Positions 1 to 11,981 of a stretch of 64,000 bases of DNA are shown piece after piece; the stretch's first letter is position 1, and each line of letters starts with the position of its first letter. Source of the DNA: Spartinivicinus ruber (GTDB lineage: Bacteria; Pseudomonadota; Gammaproteobacteria; Pseudomonadales; Zooshikellaceae); contig NZ_CP048878.1 of NCBI RefSeq assembly GCF_011009015.1, positions 1-64,000 of the forward strand. The letters are read 5' to 3'. Position numbers and translations under genes: made by a program. Under the pieces are notes generated by a model. That model did not search any database. It had not been told where the DNA came from and saw only the letters and a list, made by a program, of their open reading frames with translations.

Positions 1-14
1 AAATCTAAGATTGG

Positions 15-23
15 TGTGGATAA
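15..23 (-). promoter_or_regulatory. DnaA box (origin edge)
   Basis: Reading the minus strand gives TTATCCACA, the strict consensus DnaA-binding 9-mer. It lies 78 bases before the dnaA start, where oriC or the dnaA autoregulatory region normally sits. Only one box is visible because the window begins here, so the rest of the origin is probably just outside. Confidence 0.75.
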
Positions 24-100
24 CTTTATTAAGAAGATATAGAATGGACCGTTGTGTATTCATTTGTCGCCTGTTGACACATTGAAAAGGGGAGAGATTA

Positions 101-1648
101 GTGTCGCTCACAGTCTGGCAACGATGTCTTGAAATTTTGCAGGATGAGTTGCCTTCTCAGCAGTTCAATACTTGGATAAGACCACTCAAGGTTGAACTTG
201 AGGGCAATGAACTGACCATGTTTGCTCCCAACCGATTTGTAAAAGATTGGGTTAAGGAAAAATATTTAGTCAGAATTGAAGAGATCCTTAATGATTTAGC
301 TGATGACCTGCCATTACTGGTGATGCTTGAAGTTGCTGTGCGTAAGCCTAGTTTTTTAGCCGGCACTCGCCAATCACTTCAGACTGCTAATCAATCAACT
401 GTTGAAACCCGTTCATCTGGTCAGACTATAGCTAAAACATCAGGTAGCTTTGTAAATCCACTATTAAGCAACAACGGTGGTATTAGCCAAGATGAAAATT
501 TAGTTACCACAACAGAACCTACTCAACTGGATGTATTAGCTGAGCTTACAACTGAAAGCACTTCTAGTCAGAAAGTTTCATCAGTGCCAACATCAAGACA
601 GGTAGATGTAGAAGGTGGGTTAAAACATAACAGCTCGCTTAATGTTGATTTTACTTTTGATAGCTTTGTTGAAGGTAAGTCGAACCAACTTGCATTAGCT
701 GCTGCAAGACAAGTGGCTGAAAACCCTGGCGCTGCATACAACCCATTGTTTCTTTATGGCGGAGTTGGCTTGGGTAAAACCCACTTAATGCATTCTGTTG
801 GTAACTTTTTAGTTAAACAAAACAGTCATGCAAAAGTCATTTATCTACATTCTGAACGATTTGTTGCTGATATGGTTAAAGCTTTACAGCTGAACGCAAT
901 TAATGACTTCAAACGATACTATCGTTCAGTTGATGCATTGTTGATTGATGATATTCAGTTTTTTGCTGGTAAGGAACGTTCTCAGGAAGAATTTTTCCAT
1001 ACCTTTAATGCGCTGCTTGAAGGTGGTCAGCAAATGATTCTGACTTGTGATCGCTATCCAAAAGAGATTAATGGCCTTGAAGAACGCTTAAAGTCAAGAT
1101 TTGGTTGGGGTTTGACGGTTGCGGTTGAGCCACCAGAGTTGGAAACGCGAGTTGCCATTTTAATGAAAAAGGCAGAGCAAGCGAAAATAGACCTGCCTCA
1201 TGAATCGGCTTTCTTTATTGCCCAGCGCGTGCGGTCTAATGTACGCGAATTAGAAGGTGCACTGAAACGAGTAATTGCTCATGCTAACTTTTTGGGCCGA
1301 CCGATTACCATCGACTTGATTCGTGAATCTCTCAAAGATTTGCTAGCACTTCAAGATAAGCAAGTCAGTATTGATAATATCCAGCGAATGGTTGCTGAGT
1401 ACTATAAAATTAAAATTGCTGATATTTTATCCAAACGAAGAAGCCGCTCTGTTGCCAGACCACGACAGGTAGCGATGGCTTTATCGAAAGAATTAACCAA
1501 CCACTCTTTGCCAGAAATTGGTGATGCCTTTGGTGGGCGAGATCACACGACAGTATTACATGCTTGCCGCAAAGTGAAAGAGCTGACTGAAACTGATTCA
1601 GAAATTAGAGAAGATTACAAAAACTTGCTTCGGTCACTAACGACTTAA
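101..1648 (+). CDS. dnaA: Chromosomal replication initiator protein DnaA
   Basis: DnaA is the AAA+ initiator that binds DnaA boxes and melts oriC. The N-terminal domain I (residues about 1-80) is followed by a long Ser/Thr/Gln-rich linker. The AAA+ core has Walker A GGVGLGKT at 220-227 and Walker B with LLIDDIQFF. The C-terminal domain IV carries the DnaA-box recognition signature [11 protein letters not shown]. At 515 residues it is longer than the E. coli protein (467), with the extra length in the linker. The start is GTG at 101, preceded by the purine-rich ribosome site AGGGGAGAG. It is the first gene of the dnaA-dnaN-recF-gyrB block. Confidence 0.99.
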   Translation: MSLTVWQRCLEILQDELPSQQFNTWIRPLKVELEGNELTMFAPNRFVKDWVKEKYLVRIEEILNDLADDLPLLVMLEVAVRKPSFLAGTRQSLQTANQSTVETRSSGQTIAKTSGSFVNPLLSNNGGISQDENLVTTTEPTQLDVLAELTTESTSSQKVSSVPTSRQVDVEGGLKHNSSLNVDFTFDSFVEGKSNQLALAAARQVAENPGAAYNPLFLYGGVGLGKTHLMHSVGNFLVKQNSHAKVIYLHSERFVADMVKALQLNAINDFKRYYRSVDALLIDDIQFFAGKERSQEEFFHTFNALLEGGQQMILTCDRYPKEINGLEERLKSRFGWGLTVAVEPPELETRVAILMKKAEQAKIDLPHESAFFIAQRVRSNVRELEGALKRVIAHANFLGRPITIDLIRESLKDLLALQDKQVSIDNIQRMVAEYYKIKIADILSKRRSRSVARPRQVAMALSKELTNHSLPEIGDAFGGRDHTTVLHACRKVKELTETDSEIREDYKNLLRSLTT

Positions 1649-1701
1649 GAATTTATTACAGTGGTTTTCCTGTTGACGACTTTTTGTATGAGAAGGAAAT
1701 G

Positions 1702-2805
1702 ATGAAATTTACTATTACCCGGGAAGCTTTACTAAGGCCTTTACAAATAGTAGCTGGTGTGGTGGAGCGAAAACATACGTTTCCGGTTTTGTCTAATGTG
1801 CTGCTAGTAGTTGATGATAATCAGTTATCGCTGACAGGAACTGATTTGGAAGTAGAGTTCATTGGTCGAGTTCCTCTTGAATCTTCTGCTCAGTCTGGAG
1901 AAATCACGGTACCGGCTCGTAAATTGATGGATATTTGTAAGTCGTTACCTGAAGAAGCAGAAATAGAAGTCAAGCAAGAAGATCAGCGAGTGTTAGTGCG
2001 TGCTGGTCGAAGCCGCTTTACTTTATCGTCATTACCAGCTACTGAATTCCCAAATATCGAAGAAGGTGAAAGTGCCCATTCGTTTTCAGTATCTCAAGCA
2101 AAGCTACGTCGATTAATCGACCGTACTGCCTTTGCAATGGCACAGCAAGATGTGCGTTATTACTTAAATGGTATGCTACTTGAGCTACGCCCAGGTGCAT
2201 TACGTGGTGTTGCTACTGATGGACATCGCTTGGCAATGTGCACTGTTGATGCAGATATTAATAATGCAGATCTGCATCAGATGATTGTGCCTCGTAAGGG
2301 AATTTTGGAAATGGCTCGTTTGCTAGTGGGTGGTGATGAGCCTGTAAATATCGTCCTGAGTAATAACCATATCCGTGCTCATACAGGTGATTTTTCGTTT
2401 ACTTCAAAACTAGTGGATGGCAAATTTCCGGATTATCAGCGGGTGCTACCAAAAGGTGGTGATAAAGTCTTAGTGAGCGAGCGTCAAGTGTTGCGTCAGT
2501 CGTTAAACCGAGCAGCTATTTTATCTAATGAAAAATACCGTGGTGTTAGATTACTAATGGATGACAATGCGCTAACGATTATTGCCAATAATCCTGATCA
2601 AGAAGAGGCAGAAGAGCATGTGAATGTTCAATATGACTCTGAGCATCTAGAAATTGGCTTTAATGTCAGCTACTTGCTTGATGTTCTCTCTGTGTTGTCT
2701 GGCGACAAAGTAAAACTGACGCTATCTGATTCTAACAGTAGTGTTTTGCTGGAAGAGCTGGAAGACGGAGATTCTACCTATGTAGTAATGCCTATGCGAA
2801 TGTAA
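1702..2805 (+). CDS. dnaN: DNA polymerase III beta subunit (sliding clamp)
   Basis: This is the ring-shaped clamp that tethers DNA polymerase III to DNA. The N-terminus MKFTITREALLRPLQ and C-terminus ending in YVVMPMRM are the family's typical ends, and the length of 367 residues matches E. coli (366). I chose the second of two adjacent ATG codons (1699 and 1702) because it gives the usual MKFT start and a workable distance from the AAGGA ribosome site at 1693-1697. A TTG at 1684 would add six unsupported residues. It follows dnaA by 53 bases and is probably co-transcribed with it. Confidence 0.98.
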   Translation: MKFTITREALLRPLQIVAGVVERKHTFPVLSNVLLVVDDNQLSLTGTDLEVEFIGRVPLESSAQSGEITVPARKLMDICKSLPEEAEIEVKQEDQRVLVRAGRSRFTLSSLPATEFPNIEEGESAHSFSVSQAKLRRLIDRTAFAMAQQDVRYYLNGMLLELRPGALRGVATDGHRLAMCTVDADINNADLHQMIVPRKGILEMARLLVGGDEPVNIVLSNNHIRAHTGDFSFTSKLVDGKFPDYQRVLPKGGDKVLVSERQVLRQSLNRAAILSNEKYRGVRLLMDDNALTIIANNPDQEEAEEHVNVQYDSEHLEIGFNVSYLLDVLSVLSGDKVKLTLSDSNSSVLLEELEDGDSTYVVMPMRM

Positions 2806-2845
2806 TTTTTGTGCCTGCTGACATTTGTTCGAAAGGCGCTGTTGC

Positions 2846-3931
2846 ATGAGCATTTCCCGCTTATCAGTTTCGAACTTACGAAATCTGTGCTCAGTTAACC
2901 TTGAGCTTGCCGCTGGTATTAATCTGTTTATTGGAAAAAATGGCAGTGGCAAAACAAGCTTATTAGAGTCGATTTATTTGCTTGGCTTGGCTCGTTCTTT
3001 TCGTAGTGCCAAGCTTAAGCCAATCATTAACTCCCATTCACAAGAGTGTACAGTTTTTGCTGAATTATTAACGGAGAATAATCGAAAGCTTCCCTTAGGG
3101 CTTAAAAGGAGTTTGTCTGGTGAACTTACAATTCGCTATGCAGGTGAAAAAATTCGTACGGTGGCAAAGCTAGCTCAACTACTACCTATCCAAATTATCA
3201 ACCCAGATACTTTTCAGTTATTAGAAGGTGGTCCTAAGCTAAGAAGACAGTTTCTTGATTGGGGAGTGTTCCACGTGGAACATCATTATGTGGAACACTG
3301 GAGGCAAGCGCAAAAGTGCATAAAACAACGGAATAGTCTACTTAGACGTGATAAAATATCACCAACTGAATTAAAGGTTTGGAGTGAAGCTTTAGCCAAT
3401 TTGGCCAATAAAATTGACCAGCTGCGTCAGTATTATATAGACCAATTTATACCGGTTTTTAATGAAATAGTTTCCCAGTTAATTGAATTGCCAATGCTTT
3501 CCTTAACCTATTATCCAGGTTGGGACAAAAAGGTGGACTTGTTGGCTTTGCTAACATCAAACCTGGACAAAGAACAGAGTCAACATCGAACTTTATATGG
3601 CCCACATCGTGCTGATATAAAGGTAAAAATTGATGGGCAGCCAGCTGGAGAAATACTGTCAAGAGGACAATTAAAGCTTGTAACTGCTGCACTGAAAATA
3701 GCCCAAGGTTTTTTATTCAGTAAGTTTACTAGCCAGAAGAGCATTTATTTAATAGATGATATTGCAGCAGAGCTTGATAACGATAAGCGAAATAAGTTGT
3801 GTCAGCTTATTGAGACAATGAATTGCCAGGCATTCATAACTTGTGTTGAAGATTCATCACTAAATTATGAATGGACTAAAGATGTAAAGATGTTTCACGT
3901 GGAACATGGGCAAGTAAGACCATATGTTTAG
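2846..3931 (+). CDS. recF: DNA replication and repair protein RecF
   Basis: RecF is an SMC-like ATPase that acts with RecO and RecR to load RecA at gaps. Walker A GKNGSGKTS lies near residues 30-38, and near the C-terminus are the signature LSRGQLKL and the Walker B LIDDIAAELD. At 361 residues it is close to E. coli RecF (357). The start is the ATG at 2846 giving MSISRLSVSNLRN; an upstream TTG at 2825 would only add a poor extension. Unusually, the gene contains two parS-like palindromes (3267-3282 and 3891-3906) that are translated as FHVEH segments, so these residues may be constrained by DNA function. gyrB follows after 87 bases. Confidence 0.97.
   Translation: MSISRLSVSNLRNLCSVNLELAAGINLFIGKNGSGKTSLLESIYLLGLARSFRSAKLKPIINSHSQECTVFAELLTENNRKLPLGLKRSLSGELTIRYAGEKIRTVAKLAQLLPIQIINPDTFQLLEGGPKLRRQFLDWGVFHVEHHYVEHWRQAQKCIKQRNSLLRRDKISPTELKVWSEALANLANKIDQLRQYYIDQFIPVFNEIVSQLIELPMLSLTYYPGWDKKVDLLALLTSNLDKEQSQHRTLYGPHRADIKVKIDGQPAGEILSRGQLKLVTAALKIAQGFLFSKFTSQKSIYLIDDIAAELDNDKRNKLCQLIETMNCQAFITCVEDSSLNYEWTKDVKMFHVEHGQVRPYV
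3267..3282. promoter_or_regulatory. parS: parS-like centromere site 1 (inside recF)
   Basis: TGTTCCACGTGGAACA is a perfect 16-base palindrome matching the consensus ParB-binding site of the TGTTNCACGTGNAACA type. It lies about 3.2 kb from dnaA, within the origin-proximal zone where chromosomal parS sites cluster. ParB/Spo0J nucleates here for origin segregation. A half-site-like TGTGGAACA follows at about 3290. Confidence 0.85.
3891..3906. promoter_or_regulatory. parS: parS-like centromere site 2 (end of recF)
   Basis: TGTTTCACGTGGAACA differs from the first site at a single position and keeps the CACGTG core and both arms of the parS consensus. It is located 624 bases downstream of the first site, 25 bases before the recF stop codon. 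A second near-perfect copy inside the same gene makes chance unlikely. Confidence 0.82.
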
Positions 3932-3940
3932 GCCTGATAA

Positions 3941-6427
<2,487 letters not shown>

Positions 6428-6733
6428 ATAAAAAATACACTTTTATTATAGAGACATAAAAATGGGGCTATTAATTAAGCCCCATTTTTTATTTCAATAA
6501 AGTGGTGATAATAAAAATCTGCTGTTCAGCCATCCTATCCTTCTTATACTTTTTAAAGTACTTCATCAGCTTTCTGTTTGTCATAATTTGTTTAGTATTT
6601 AAAATAAAGAAAATTACGACTACATTTGAAGTATAGTGTTTTCTTAATCAATTAATATACTATTTAAACTTTTAAGTTTTTTATTACATAAATATAAATA
6701 GCCAAGCTGCTTTGATAAATAAGGCAATACAAA
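6428..6733. other. Intergenic stretch after gyrB
   Basis: It holds the gyrB terminator at its left end. The remainder is very AT-rich, with no convincing ORF or RNA, and presumably contains the promoter of the next gene. Confidence 0.6.
6459..6490 (+). terminator. Rho-independent terminator after gyrB
   Basis: The stem AAAATGGGGCT / AGCCCCATTTT closes an eight-base loop and runs into a T tract. It ends the dnaA-dnaN-recF-gyrB transcription unit. Confidence 0.88.
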
Positions 6734-8005
6734 ATGCTAAAAGTAATTATTATTTTAATTGTATTAATTGCAGCCGGAGTAGGGGGCACCCAATACTACA
6801 TTTCATATAAGGTGGATCAGGCTTTGGAAAAAGCGAGCAGTTTTGCTGCAATGATGGGAGGAGACTTTGCCTACCGCAATGTCCATACAACCTATGATGG
6901 TGCGGTAGAGGTAAGTGACGTAGAGCTGGATTTTCCCGCATCAGATGGAGGTGGTTCTGTTAGCACTACAACCAACATGGTCAGAGTCAAGTTCCCATCT
7001 TTACTAGATATCCTTCAGCTTGGCTATAGGGATATGAAAGAGCTTCCTTCCAGTTTAAAGCTTCAGATAGAAGGATTTACATTGTCTGCTGCAGATAATG
7101 ACAGATTAGGGAGACAGTTTACTCCAAATGCAGATACACAATACCCATTTCATATGAGTGCAATTGAAATGGGGCTTAATCAAGTAGTAACTGATTATTC
7201 TATTGGTTACACCCATGATTCATATCTTGCAGGGGTAGACTTTAATATTGATTACAACGTAAAAGGTTTAGGTAGTTCTAATATTAATCTTAAAGTAAAG
7301 AATGTAAGCTCTTTACAACCTACAGCTTTTATGATGCAAGATCCGCAGTTGCAACTAATGACGATTAGCTATACTGATGAATCTTATAATAAATTGTGGC
7401 TAAAGAATTGTCAGGAGAAAAATAAGGTTTCAATTGATCAATGTATATCAGCTGAAATAGATAAATTTAATAAAATATTGAATAGAAACTATAAACTAAA
7501 GTTTTCTGATAAGTTTGTTACTAAAATAACTAACTATATGAAAAACTCTGGTAGCTTAAAAATAAGTATTGATTTAAGTGAAGGATCTAAGTCATTAATG
7601 AAAGTGACACAAATGGCAAAAGAGCCACTTGATTTATTTATTTATCAAAACGTCATGCTGTCAATTAATGATGAGTATATACAGCCTATTTTTAGCCAGT
7701 TATCTGAGAATGAAATAGTCGAAACTGAAGAAACTTTAGACCAAGTTGATGAGAAAGAAAAAATAGTAGAGAAGAAAAAAATAGTATTAAAGACTTATGA
7801 TGAATTTAAGCAGTACGCTGGCAAAAAGGTTCTAATAATAACAGATAAACGGAAAAAATATATTGGCACTGTGTTAGAGGTGAGTCCAGATAAAATAAAA
7901 ATAAAAGTGACTCTCCGACAAGGTAATACATTTACCTATCAGCTAGCTTATGACCGAATTAAGTATGCTGAAGTATACGAAGCAGAGCCATTATATCGTT
8001 ACTAG
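6734..8005 (+). CDS. Unknown membrane-anchored protein with C-terminal beta-barrel-like domain
   Basis: I do not recognise this 423-residue protein. Residues 4-24 form one hydrophobic segment (IIILIVLIAAGVGGTQYYISY), consistent with an inner-membrane anchor and a periplasmic body. The middle looks beta-rich and resembles proteins that carry repeated lipid-binding-like strands. A charged stretch near 335-355 (EKEKIVEKKK) links to a last about 65 residues (GKKVLIITDKRKKYIGTVLEV) that look like a small SH3/Sm-like barrel. An AAGG ribosome site at 6721-6724 supports the ATG. It stands alone, convergent with the minus-strand cluster that follows. Confidence 0.8.
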   Translation: MLKVIIILIVLIAAGVGGTQYYISYKVDQALEKASSFAAMMGGDFAYRNVHTTYDGAVEVSDVELDFPASDGGGSVSTTTNMVRVKFPSLLDILQLGYRDMKELPSSLKLQIEGFTLSAADNDRLGRQFTPNADTQYPFHMSAIEMGLNQVVTDYSIGYTHDSYLAGVDFNIDYNVKGLGSSNINLKVKNVSSLQPTAFMMQDPQLQLMTISYTDESYNKLWLKNCQEKNKVSIDQCISAEIDKFNKILNRNYKLKFSDKFVTKITNYMKNSGSLKISIDLSEGSKSLMKVTQMAKEPLDLFIYQNVMLSINDEYIQPIFSQLSENEIVETEETLDQVDEKEKIVEKKKIVLKTYDEFKQYAGKKVLIITDKRKKYIGTVLEVSPDKIKIKVTLRQGNTFTYQLAYDRIKYAEVYEAEPLYRY

Positions 8006-8014
8006 GTTCAAGTA

Positions 8015-8035
8015 CACCCCTCCTAGAGAGGGGTG
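8015..8035. terminator. Hairpin between convergent genes
   Basis: CACCCCTC / GAGGGGTG form a perfect eight-base stem with a five-base loop in the gap between two convergent stop codons. There is no T tract, so it is terminator-like rather than a classic intrinsic terminator. Confidence 0.6.
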
Positions 8036-8041
8036 ACTAAT

Positions 8042-9682
8042 TTACATAGCATCAGGTTGATTAGGCCAATCAATAATAGGCGGTTCTACAATAGGAGGCC
8101 AAGGTCTTATTGGTGGTTCAATCACTGGTGGTCTAGATATGCGAATATCCATGCACAGCCAATTCAATTCGTAGTCTTCGCACTTTTTATCCGGTTGGTT
8201 TTTATTTAAACAATGTAGCCCTTGTCTAGGTGATAAACTGAGCCTCTCTTTAAGCGCATAATGGCTTTTTTTACTTGTAGCTGAACGAGCCATTATTGCA
8301 ATTGGGTTTACACAATTTTTAGGCCTTTCTTCAATTTCACCAATAAAACTAGGTTTTTGGTTATTTTTCCAGCCACTCCAATGATAGTTGAAGAACTTAG
8401 AGGATGAGTTAGGTGTGCAGTTTGATGCTGATGAATCCCAGCGAAAATTGTTATCAACTTTGCCTTTAACACAATTGATATCTAATATAGTACGATAGTT
8501 TTGTATGTTCTTGTCTGGCATAATTAAATTAAGGGAGCCCTTTTTTTGCTGGAGAACTTGTTGAAAGTTAGCTTTAGGGATAAATTGGCTGTTATGGCTA
8601 TCAGTGTTATCCAGAATATGCCGTTTAGCTCGACTCATAGTAGCTAAGGTTCTTCGGTCGAACTCAAGCTTGGTTTCGGTGAATAAAGTTCTTCCTAAAG
8701 CATCCTGAAGTAAGGTGGAGTCAGGTAAAAGACCTGGCTCACCAGGTCTAGCGGCATGTTTAAGCTGGATGCCACATTGATTTATATCATTACAATTAAG
8801 TAACTGTTTCATTTTATTTCGAACAGTTTTTTTATTAAATAGTGGGTTGACACCATTCCTTAAGTCTTTAAAAGTAAAGTTATAAAGCTTTATCCAATCC
8901 ACATCTAAATCATATGTTTTAATTGGGTTTGAACTAATAGACCAATCTACAACACCTGTAAGTAAATGCTCCCAGCCTTCTCCCTGGTTTAATAAATTAT
9001 TAATTTCTGACTTCCAGCCAGGTAACGTAACAGCATCAAAGACTATTGAGCTTTGAGTTGAACCTGTTTTTGGTAAATTAGAATTTAAGCTATAAAGTAA
9101 GTTAATATTAATATCATAAACTTGGTCGGTGCCTTTTAAATGACAAATAGGAATTGTCACAAAAGGGTCTGAACCACCAGAAATAGGAATTTTTTCAATC
9201 TTACAATCTAAAGCCAACTGGCCATTTTCAATGTCAAAGGCAGTTGCCATAAAATTAAGTTCAGCAAATTGGTATTTGGCAGGTTTAATAGTTATGTATC
9301 CTTGGGCTTTTGCTTCTTTAGTTAGTTTATTGAGTAGTTGGCGGCTTTCTATAGTAGTAAATTGACCTCCAAATCCAACCATTTCTTCACCAGTAAATGG
9401 TTGATTTTGTCCAAATAAAGTAACAGCGTAAAAACTAGGTATTTGCCATTGGGGAGCATTAATGCTGTGACTATACTCATTACTACGTAATTTGTAAGTT
9501 TGCTGTGCTATTGCACCATACCGAGAGATATACTGGAGAGTTTTAGGTTGTGAAGCATCTCTAATAATGTGAAACTGGTTTAGTACATCAACAGAAAAAT
9601 TTACTGCACTAGTAACACTTGGAATGTTGGTAAGTAAAGGGATAGCTCCTAACAGAGCTAGCTGCTTGACTCGTTTTTTCAT
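8042..9682 (-). CDS. Secreted six-cysteine paralogue A with proline-rich tail
   Basis: This is an unrecognised exported protein of 546 residues with a Sec signal (MKKRVKQLALLGAIPLLTNIPSVTSA). It is a diverged paralogue of the protein at 11982-13232. Shared landmarks are a FGGQF / LGGSF motif, a LPGWKSEINNLLNQGEGWEHLL block matching LPGFDQLIQDKLNEGAQWDDLI, the C(4)QCGIQL motif, and a late ICVKG-type cysteine pair. Six cysteines appear conserved and could form three disulfides. Only this copy ends in a Pro-rich tail (PPVIEPPIRPWPPIVEPPI). It is the last gene of a four-gene minus-strand group that also includes a multiheme cytochrome. Confidence 0.85.
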   Translation of the reverse strand: MKKRVKQLALLGAIPLLTNIPSVTSAVNFSVDVLNQFHIIRDASQPKTLQYISRYGAIAQQTYKLRSNEYSHSINAPQWQIPSFYAVTLFGQNQPFTGEEMVGFGGQFTTIESRQLLNKLTKEAKAQGYITIKPAKYQFAELNFMATAFDIENGQLALDCKIEKIPISGGSDPFVTIPICHLKGTDQVYDININLLYSLNSNLPKTGSTQSSIVFDAVTLPGWKSEINNLLNQGEGWEHLLTGVVDWSISSNPIKTYDLDVDWIKLYNFTFKDLRNGVNPLFNKKTVRNKMKQLLNCNDINQCGIQLKHAARPGEPGLLPDSTLLQDALGRTLFTETKLEFDRRTLATMSRAKRHILDNTDSHNSQFIPKANFQQVLQQKKGSLNLIMPDKNIQNYRTILDINCVKGKVDNNFRWDSSASNCTPNSSSKFFNYHWSGWKNNQKPSFIGEIEERPKNCVNPIAIMARSATSKKSHYALKERLSLSPRQGLHCLNKNQPDKKCEDYELNWLCMDIRISRPPVIEPPIRPWPPIVEPPIIDWPNQPDAM

Positions 9683-9727
9683 ACATTAGTACTCTTATCA
9701 GGGATAGCCTTCTTTGGCTTAGTTAAA

Positions 9728-10903
9728 TTATTTGTATTTATTGCAGTGATTATTACCTGACAAGTCAGGACAGTTCTGGCTTATCCAGTTTGCAAATAAT
9801 TGCCGCATTGGTTGAGGTAGAGCGGGGGCTGACATTGGCATGCCTGGGGTATGGGACTGTATCCCAGTCTCAATTTCAAGGGATCTAAGTTCCAGGCGAC
9901 GCCAAATTTTCCATGGAGAGTTATTGTTTAGCCAGTGACTTATTGTTGTATTATTGGTTGCATCAAAATATTGTTTTGCGCGTCCTTCTATTCCATGACA
10001 ATGTACGCACATGCCATCACGAAAAAAACGTCCCCAAATATAAGAAATAGCTTTATTGTTAAGTTTTGTAGAAGTATTTATTAGCTTATCTGGAGTACTT
10101 TCGTTTTGCTTTTTAATTGTCTGTTTGGCTGTTTTATAGAACTGGCTAAATAGCTGTTTTAATCCTTTAGCTGTAGACTTTGTTAATTTTAAAACAGGCA
10201 TAGTTCTTTTTATATTAGGGTTTTTAACCAGGCCATTGGCATAGTTGTAAATCCAATCTGCCGAAAAAAGACTTAACCCTTGCTTATCATAAGGAGCAAT
10301 TGTTGTTTCATGGCAACTTTTACATTGCTGGTTCCAGATCATTAGTGCTTGTGTTTCATCAGTTTTAATTGATTCAAAGCTAGAATTAGGTAAGTTTTGT
10401 CGATTATTTAGCTTGTTAATAATTTGCTTGAGTTGTTGTTTTGTCAATTTTGGGTAAGCCATCATTGTAGTAAAAGGCTTATTTTTTCTATTTAGACTTA
10501 CAGGTTGTTGTAAAAAAGCAAATAAGTTGTTGAATTCAAATCTAGGCACTCCATCAACTGTAAAAACCACTTGTTGTGGCGCATGCATATAAGACAAGGG
10601 TGAGTGGTTCAATTGAGTAAGACGTTTTCTACTGACTGGTAATGCAAATAGTCTTTTATCAAAAATACCTTTATTTAAGTTAATCGCAATATCATTAATT
10701 TCTCTATGACAGCCATAACACTGACTGTCTCGCCAATGTCCAAAACCATTAGGAAACACTCCATCAATTGGCTGATCTCTTGAAGAGGTATGGCAGCCAT
10801 AACACTCTTCAACATAGCCAGCATGTGCTGGCTGTGAAAAAGAGGAGGCAAACGTTATAGCAAGACTGAAAAAATAAACAACAAGAGGTTTATCAATAGC
10901 CAT
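9728..10903 (-). CDS. Periplasmic tetraheme c-type cytochrome
   Basis: This is an exported electron-transfer protein of 391 residues. A Sec signal ends at AHA-G (about residue 28). Four CXXCH heme-attachment motifs are visible: CYGCH at 34-38, CYGCH at 62-66, CKSCH at 194-198 and CVHCH at 299-303. A C-terminal Met-rich GMPMSAPALP segment could supply a distal heme ligand. The N-terminal pair resembles small diheme modules and the later ones resemble class I single-heme domains. Its start lies six bases after the stop of the upstream unknown gene, so translation is probably coupled. The redox partner is not identifiable; context suggests the six-cysteine paralogues. Confidence 0.88.
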   Translation of the reverse strand: MAIDKPLVVYFFSLAITFASSFSQPAHAGYVEECYGCHTSSRDQPIDGVFPNGFGHWRDSQCYGCHREINDIAINLNKGIFDKRLFALPVSRKRLTQLNHSPLSYMHAPQQVVFTVDGVPRFEFNNLFAFLQQPVSLNRKNKPFTTMMAYPKLTKQQLKQIINKLNNRQNLPNSSFESIKTDETQALMIWNQQCKSCHETTIAPYDKQGLSLFSADWIYNYANGLVKNPNIKRTMPVLKLTKSTAKGLKQLFSQFYKTAKQTIKKQNESTPDKLINTSTKLNNKAISYIWGRFFRDGMCVHCHGIEGRAKQYFDATNNTTISHWLNNNSPWKIWRRLELRSLEIETGIQSHTPGMPMSAPALPQPMRQLFANWISQNCPDLSGNNHCNKYK

Positions 10904-10909
10904 AAATAA

Positions 10910-11878
10910 TTAAAAATTAATATTGAATCTGCTAATTGTTTGGCCTGCTTGTAATTCGATGGGCTTAAAGGCTTCTTCTTGGTGTATTTCGACATTAAAG
11001 TCAGCAAGTTTGTTTGGACTACTAACTAGAGGATCGTTAACAGTTTCTTCTGTCTCATTTGAGTCTGTTTCTTCCTCAGTTGATGGTTGCTCATCATTGA
11101 TAACTTGAAGGTTGAAATTATTAGAGAAAACCTGCCAGTGCTCCATGGTTTCTTGATCAGAAACACTTCCAAATAGGGTAGGGTTATTGATTGCTAGTTT
11201 TAAGGAAGAATATAAAAAGCTAGTTAGTTTACCAGTATAAACTTGTTTTTCTTCATTAAAAGCAAGAATGTTATCTTTAGTTAAAGTACTGATGATTTCT
11301 GGCTGAGAGATAATGACGGGATCAATTTTGCTGACAATATTGGCACTAAAATTAACAACTTGGTTAGTGCTTAAAAAACTAATCAGCTGCTGTTCTGCCT
11401 GTTCAATACCACTATTTGCAAAATGATCTCTAGGATAGATAATCTTTAACTTACAAACACTTGGGTAACCACTGATAGAGCTTTCCAATTTATGAACAGT
11501 ATAGAGCCTTTCAAGTTCTTGTATTAGTTCTTCTGTTGGTTCACAGAGTTTTGCATCATCAGGAAATAGATTTATTTTGGCATCAGCAACGTTATAATTA
11601 TTTAAAAAATCATAGTAAGCATTATTGCTGTCTTTTCTAATGCTGGGATTTAGGTTTACCCAGATAACTTTAGTATTTCTATTTAGCCTTGTAGGGTTTA
11701 GCACTTTTTGATAATAATCTTGATACCATATTGGTCCTTTATTTAACTCTTTTACAGGCACATGAATAATACCATTATCCTGTACCATTCGATCCCAATC
11801 TAGATCAGAAAGACGAATATTATCGGCATAACTAAAACAAGCAAGGCTAGCTAAACCCGCTGCTAGGAGTTTTTTCAT
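10910..11878 (-). CDS. Unknown secreted protein of the cytochrome cluster
   Basis: This 322-residue exported protein is not recognised. The ATG at 11878 gives a clean signal peptide (MKKLLAAGLASLACFSYA) and is preceded on the minus strand by GGAGGA nine bases away, so the 20-residue upstream extension is unlikely. A Glu/Thr-rich acidic stretch (STEEETDSNETEETVND) near the C-terminus precedes the final segment ending in SRFNINF. It sits between paralogue B upstream and the tetraheme cytochrome downstream, and its expression is probably tied to the cytochrome. Confidence 0.8.
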   Translation of the reverse strand: MKKLLAAGLASLACFSYADNIRLSDLDWDRMVQDNGIIHVPVKELNKGPIWYQDYYQKVLNPTRLNRNTKVIWVNLNPSIRKDSNNAYYDFLNNYNVADAKINLFPDDAKLCEPTEELIQELERLYTVHKLESSISGYPSVCKLKIIYPRDHFANSGIEQAEQQLISFLSTNQVVNFSANIVSKIDPVIISQPEIISTLTKDNILAFNEEKQVYTGKLTSFLYSSLKLAINNPTLFGSVSDQETMEHWQVFSNNFNLQVINDEQPSTEEETDSNETEETVNDPLVSSPNKLADFNVEIHQEEAFKPIELQAGQTISRFNINF

Positions 11879-11981
11879 GGTAAAGAGTCCTCCGTGAATA
11901 TAGCATGTTAAAAAATGCTTCTGGGCATCAACTATCATATTGATGCCCAGTAATTTTGTTATTATATAATACCTGAAATGG

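Noticed and set aside
74..79. TTGACA resembling a -35 promoter element before dnaA
   Set aside because: No -10 element can be placed at 16-18 bases downstream before the GTG start, so a promoter here is not supported.
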